Below, one piece after another: positions 60,725-64,000 of a stretch of DNA of 64,000 nucleotides (its first letter is position 1; every line of letters starts with the position of its first letter). The notes under the pieces were generated by a model. It made no database searches, was not told where the DNA came from, and saw only the letters and a program-made list of their open reading frames with translations. The DNA comes from Oleoguttula mirabilis (taxonomy: Eukaryota > Ascomycota > Dothideomycetes > Mycosphaerellales > Teratosphaeriaceae). The stretch covers positions 1 to 64,000 of the forward strand of contig JAVFHQ010000090.1 in NCBI GenBank assembly GCA_035135055.1, given 5' to 3'. A program made the position numbers and the translations under genes.

Positions 60725-61677
60725 GCTGACCGCGTGTATCGTTTAGTTGCGGAAATGTATGGTATATCAATACTGCTCGAGACTGTGAATAGATGGTATA
60801 CAGTTAAAAGACTGCCCAAACAAACACTGGAATGCTAGAGCGAACCGCGACAAAGAGAGAGTAGTCGACAGAGGGAGGGGAGATCGGGGAGCACCTATCT
60901 GGGGTGCATGTGAAGATAAGGGCCCCACGGGGCAGGACAGATCTCCCTCTCGGCCGCCTACCGCCTACGCCATACCAAAGCCCACGCCCACCGTCCGCGC
61001 CCACGCTTTGCAACTTGTTGGGTTGACAGGTCCATGATGACGTCGGGCGAGCGCGCCTTGTCGGAGGGGGCCGCGACAGCGACTCGTAGTCGTTGGGCCG
61101 GCAGGCGGTAATAAGGGACTAAGTAGTGAGGGAGAGGCGGCGGTATTGGATTTCGAGGGCAGGTCTTACTCGATAGCAACTGGAGTTGGCCGCCTGGCAG
61201 CGCTATCAGTGGTCAGCGCCAGCAGATGGCGCGCGTTGAGGTTGAGACTGATTCGGCGATAAGCGGCATCGAGCCTGCCTTAGCTGCCTAGCACGGAGTC
61301 AGGCCCGCGTCGCCGAGATCGGGCAGGCTTTCAATGCTCGCGCCGTGATGTTGAATGTTGAGCGAGATATTGACGTGGGTATTGATAATAATTGATGGGT
61401 CTCAAGTCGATATTGGGTAGGGAAGGATAGTCGGATTGTCTGCGCGGCCCTCGGAAAGCTTAACGTTTGCTATCGAGTAATCGTCCGTCCGCCATCGAGT
61501 AATCATTACTCGATCCCTTCCTTCCCTTCGGACGTTCTGACGGGCATCTCCCAGCAAGCAACGTAAACTAAAGCAACGCTCCAGGGGGGTATCTAACGAT
61601 GTCATCATGTCAAGCAAGCACGCAAACCAACATCACAGCCATGACGAACGATGCACAACCGCATCCACATCCACACT
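60725..61677. promoter_or_regulatory. Allantoinase upstream region with GATA-site cluster
   Basis: Seven matches to HGATAR or its complement occur: 60895-60900, 60914-60919, 61171-61176, 61203-61208, 61257-61262, 61383-61388 and 61470-61475. This is the binding motif of AreA/NIT2-type nitrogen regulators, which control purine-use genes in other ascomycetes. The nearest site is about 170 bp upstream of the start codon. The far half also carries the repeated ATCGAGTAAT motif, listed separately. No ORF is supported. Confidence 0.6.
61494..61514. repeat. Inverted repeat of ATCGAGTAAT
   Basis: ATCGAGTAAT and its exact reverse complement are separated by one C. A third copy lies at 61472-61481, and a related inverted copy (TTACTCGATAGC) lies at 61166-61177. 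The 12-bp segment GCTATCGAGTAA at 61469-61480 is the exact complement of the 61166-61177 copy. Four occurrences within 350 bp upstream of allantoinase suggest a binding site or a degraded repeat. Confidence 0.6.
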
Positions 61678-62871
61678 TCACCGCTTCGTCAGAAATGCAT
61701 CGATCGTGCCATTCGGCTTCTTGAACCTCGCCATCGGCCCGGCGGACTTCCCTGTGCTGGCGGCCTCGCTGTTCAGCATCTCCTTGCTGGAGTACAGACT
61801 GGCTTTGATCTTGTACTGGTTGTCGGACTTGAGGTCGAGGTACGTCCACGCGTCGCACTTGTAGAAGATGCCTCGCGCGGAACCCGCCGAGCACAGTCCC
61901 AGCTCCACCAGCTCGTCCAGCACGCGCCGGACGTCGCGCTCGTCGGTGAAGTCGTACGTGTACACGCAGATGACGCGCTCCGGCTTGGGAGCCGCGGGAT
62001 CGTGCGTCGCGACCTTGGATGTCGGGCCGAGTTTGCCGGCCGCCGTGGCTTCGGCGATGAGGCGCCAGGTGCGAGGCAAGTCGTCGGGGGCGGGGAAGAA
62101 CATCCACTTGCCGCATGTCGTGGCTGTCTGGACGGCCAGGGAGATGAGGGCGTCCTCGAGCTGCTCCTTGTAGGGCTTCACGTTTTTTGTGATGGTGGCT
62201 GGCACCTTGGATAGGGTGGCGGCTTCGATCATGTCCTTCTGCGTGGTGAATGCCTCGAACAGTGCGCTCGCACCCTCAATGAAGGCATGGGTGTCGGTCT
62301 TTTGAAGGTGGTCTTTGAGGCGCCGACTGATCTTCGGGTTGCCGACCCAGAGCCAGGGCCCGACAAGGCCAGTCTTCGGGTCATCGACTGGCAGTCGCCT
62401 GAGGAAGTCTTTGACCGTCTCGTTTTGTTGCCATGCGTCGCGATGGCCTTCGAAATGCCGGTCGTCGAGCATCTCAGCGGCCTCTTCGTTGGAGGCGTCA
62501 GGAGTTGGCAGCCGCTTCGCCGGCTGGAGACACTTGAAGTCGTCCTCCCGCATAGCAGCGACCTGTGGGCGAGTCTTGAGGAAGCGCATCACATCCTCCG
62601 AGGGGTTCACCTCCGTCGTCGCTGTTGGGCTTGCCTCGGTCTCCCTCTCCAGCTTCACTCGCTTGGCGTTGAGATGAGCGAAGGTCTCGTCATAGCCACG
62701 CTTCAAGGCGTGTTGTAACTTCCGCTCGAGCTCACGCTGCATCTTCGCGTCGCCTGTGGTACTGTTAGATACTTGACACTGGCCGGCACTGAGAGGCAAG
62801 TTACCGTAGAAGCTTGATTCGTCTGAGATCCACCCGTCGCCGTCCACCCACTCCCACTCCATCTCAGCCAT
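61678..62871 (-). CDS. DUF1917 (UPF0696/C11orf68-like) protein (380 aa)
   Basis: This is a member of the DUF1917 family, related to animal C11orf68 (BLES03). Its structure resembles eIF4E-like folds, but its function is unknown. The exons are 62871-62805 and 62753-61678. The 51-nt intron (GTAACT donor, TCTAAC branch, CACAG acceptor) has no stop codon and splits a glycine codon, joining SSFYG to DAKMQREL. The start at 62871 is the first ATG. Conserved segments are VGPWLWVGNP, TCGKWMFFPAPDDLPRTWRLIAEATAAGKLG, VICVYTYDFTDERDVRRVLDELVELGL and GIFYKCDAWTYLDLKSDNQYKIKASLYSSKEML. The acidic N-terminus (MAEMEWEWVDGDGW) is lineage-specific. It is head-to-head with the primase gene. Confidence 0.85.
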   Translation of the reverse strand: MAEMEWEWVDGDGWISDESSFYGNLPLSAGQCQVSNSTTGDAKMQRELERKLQHALKRGYDETFAHLNAKRVKLERETEASPTATTEVNPSEDVMRFLKTRPQVAAMREDDFKCLQPAKRLPTPDASNEEAAEMLDDRHFEGHRDAWQQNETVKDFLRRLPVDDPKTGLVGPWLWVGNPKISRRLKDHLQKTDTHAFIEGASALFEAFTTQKDMIEAATLSKVPATITKNVKPYKEQLEDALISLAVQTATTCGKWMFFPAPDDLPRTWRLIAEATAAGKLGPTSKVATHDPAAPKPERVICVYTYDFTDERDVRRVLDELVELGLCSAGSARGIFYKCDAWTYLDLKSDNQYKIKASLYSSKEMLNSEAASTGKSAGPMARFKKPNGTIDAFLTKR

Positions 62872-63105
62872 CGCCGCACCGGCCGCACAATGGCAGCAAG
62901 CTTTCTGAAGTCTCAACCCTCTATCATCGTCAGTGTATGCACTGTACGTTGTTGTAGGATTGTGGAAGTGGAGTATCGAAAGATGGCTCTAAGGTCCGAG
63001 CGCCAGAGGCCTACACGCTAGTGGGCATCGCGTCTTCCACTTTACGCGTCGTCCGCAAAGAGGCTGCGGATTCCAGAACGCACTCCCACCACACTGCAAG
63101 CCGGT
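62872..63105. promoter_or_regulatory. Divergent DUF1917 / primase promoter with MCB box
   Basis: This 234-bp gap between two start codons carries ACGCGT at 63044-63049, 57 bp before the primase ATG. It is the same hexamer as in the NASP/DPB2 spacer, at a replication gene again. A role for MBF is an inference. Confidence 0.45.
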
Positions 63106-64000
63106 ATGCCTCACGCCGTGTCGCCCTCACCAGAGGGGAATAATACAGCCACCAACATGGAAGACAGCGACATGACCGACGCGCCAGCAGCACCGCTCGG
63201 AAACGAAGAAGAAGAACAAGTGACTGACCTGCCCACGCCGCAAGATGCCACCGCCGGCGCCTCAACGAAACTGGAAGACATGTTCGGCGACGACTCGGAC
63301 GACGACGACGACGAGTTTTCCTCCAGCGCGCCCGCCCGCCCCGCCGCCAGCTCCCAGCCCGACCCGCAGTCCGCCCCCGCCCCCTCGAAGCCCCGGTACG
63401 CGGAGCCGGACACGCTGCGCCAGTTCTACTCGCGCCTCTTCCCCTTCCGCCCGCTGTTCCAATGGCTCAACCACTCCCCAACCCCGCAGCCCGACTTCCA
63501 GAACCGCGAGTTCGCCTTCGTGCTGCCCGGCGGCGCCTACATCCGCTACCAGTCCTTCGCCTCGGCCGACCTCTTCCGCAAGCAGTGCATCCAGATGACC
63601 CCCGAGCGCTTCGAGATCGGCCCGCAGTACAGCATCAACCCGCGCGACCGCAAGACCCTGCGCAAAGCCAGCGCCTTCCGGCCCGTGATGAAGGAGCTCG
63701 TCTTCGACATCGACATGACCGACTACGACCCCATCCGTACGTGCTGCTCCGGCGCCGCCATCTGTCCCAAGTGCTGGCAGTTCATCACCATGGCCATCAA
63801 GGTCGTCGACGCCGCGCTGAGGGAGGATTTCGGCTTCCAACACATCCTATGGGTCTACTCCGGCCGAAGAGGTGCCCACGCCTGGATCAGCGACAAACGG
63901 GCTCGCGAGATGGACGACACGAAACGAAGAGCACTGGCCAACTACCTCGTCCTCGTCTCCGGCAACGAGCAAGGCAAGAAAACCGGCATCAAGCGGCCCC
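63106..64000 (+). CDS. pri1: DNA primase small subunit PRI1, cut by the window end
   Basis: This is the catalytic subunit of the primase-polymerase alpha complex that makes RNA primers. The frame is open from the ATG at 63106 to the last base of the window, so the C-terminal part is missing. The first 100 residues are an acidic, low-complexity lineage-specific extension (a DDSDDDDDE run near residue 65). The conserved core starts at RYAEPDTLRQFYSRLFPFRPLFQWLNH. It includes SINPRDRKTLRKASAFRPVMKELVFDIDMTDYD, with the catalytic aspartates in DID, the zinc-binding CC...CPKCW, and LWVYSGRRGAHAWISDKRA. It ends in the region GNEQGKKTGIKRP. No intron is seen in the visible part. Confidence 0.93.
   Translation, partial: MPHAVSPSPEGNNTATNMEDSDMTDAPAAPLGNEEEEQVTDLPTPQDATAGASTKLEDMFGDDSDDDDDEFSSSAPARPAASSQPDPQSAPAPSKPRYAEPDTLRQFYSRLFPFRPLFQWLNHSPTPQPDFQNREFAFVLPGGAYIRYQSFASADLFRKQCIQMTPERFEIGPQYSINPRDRKTLRKASAFRPVMKELVFDIDMTDYDPIRTCCSGAAICPKCWQFITMAIKVVDAALREDFGFQHILWVYSGRRGAHAWISDKRAREMDDTKRRALANYLVLVSGNEQGKKTGIKRP

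Noticed and set aside
1..64000. CRISPR arrays, operons, bacterial ribosome-binding sites
   Set aside because: The window is eukaryotic (spliceosomal introns throughout), and no spaced direct-repeat array was seen.

Overview
The window is a stretch of a filamentous ascomycete nuclear genome. The genes are small-intron eukaryotic genes, with spliceosomal introns mostly of 48-63 nt, GT..AG ends, short CTRAC/CTGAC branch-like motifs and CACCATG-type start contexts. The content is typical of a euascomycete: sphingolipid delta-8 desaturase, COP9 subunit 3, ATG9, allantoinase, an Fra2-type BolA, 2EXR/F-box-like families and a pisatin-demethylase-like P450. The style of the lineage-specific families points to Dothideomycetes (Capnodiales/Mycosphaerellales), but that placement is an inference. 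Intron coordinates come from reading splice sites and checking frame by hand. No transcript data were available.

Layout. 0.4-13 kb: an unknown gene diverging from a SNF2-like ATPase, the WDR5/Swd3 subunit of COMPASS, a secreted GH93 exo-arabinanase, CSN3, and a cytochrome b5-fused sphingolipid desaturase. 13-17.7 kb: a gene-poor stretch holding a TMEM53/DUF829-like gene bracketed by two opposed copies of a TA-flanked MITE-like element. 17.7-20.3 kb: ATG9. 20.3-25.9 kb: an accessory patch with a broken protein-kinase-like gene, small repeats and a 2-oxoglutarate/Fe(II) oxygenase. 26-45 kb: a dense housekeeping block with DPH5, a 2EXR-like gene, NASP/Hif1 histone chaperone, DNA polymerase epsilon subunit DPB2, an F-box-like gene, NIF3, Fra2/BolA, COG6, the calcium sensor NCS-1/frequenin, a single-pass Ser/Thr-rich membrane protein, PEX7 and RFT1. 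45-50 kb: a small secreted cysteine-rich protein, a frameshifted F-box-like relic and a membrane SH3 protein. 50-64 kb: RAD54, a cytochrome P450, a likely 5'-truncated gene, an APC-type permease, allantoinase behind a cluster of GATA sites, a DUF1917 gene, and the start of the DNA primase small subunit, cut by the window edge.

How the genes relate. There is no operon logic and no convincing secondary-metabolite cluster. Several head-to-head pairs share short intergenic regions: NASP/DPB2, NIF3/BolA, COG6/NCS-1, PEX7/RFT1 and DUF1917/primase. Two of these, both with a DNA-replication gene, carry an MluI cell-cycle box close to the start codon. The allantoinase upstream region is rich in HGATAR sites, as expected for nitrogen catabolite control. 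The non-housekeeping loci (kinase-like, F-box-like, the 54.8 kb ORF) show decay. I found no plausible undescribed multi-gene system. The most distinctive things are the MITE pair around the DUF829 gene, the SNF2-like ATPase with an altered motif II, the palindrome next to the TATA box of the secreted protein gene, and three stop-free introns whose lengths are multiples of three.
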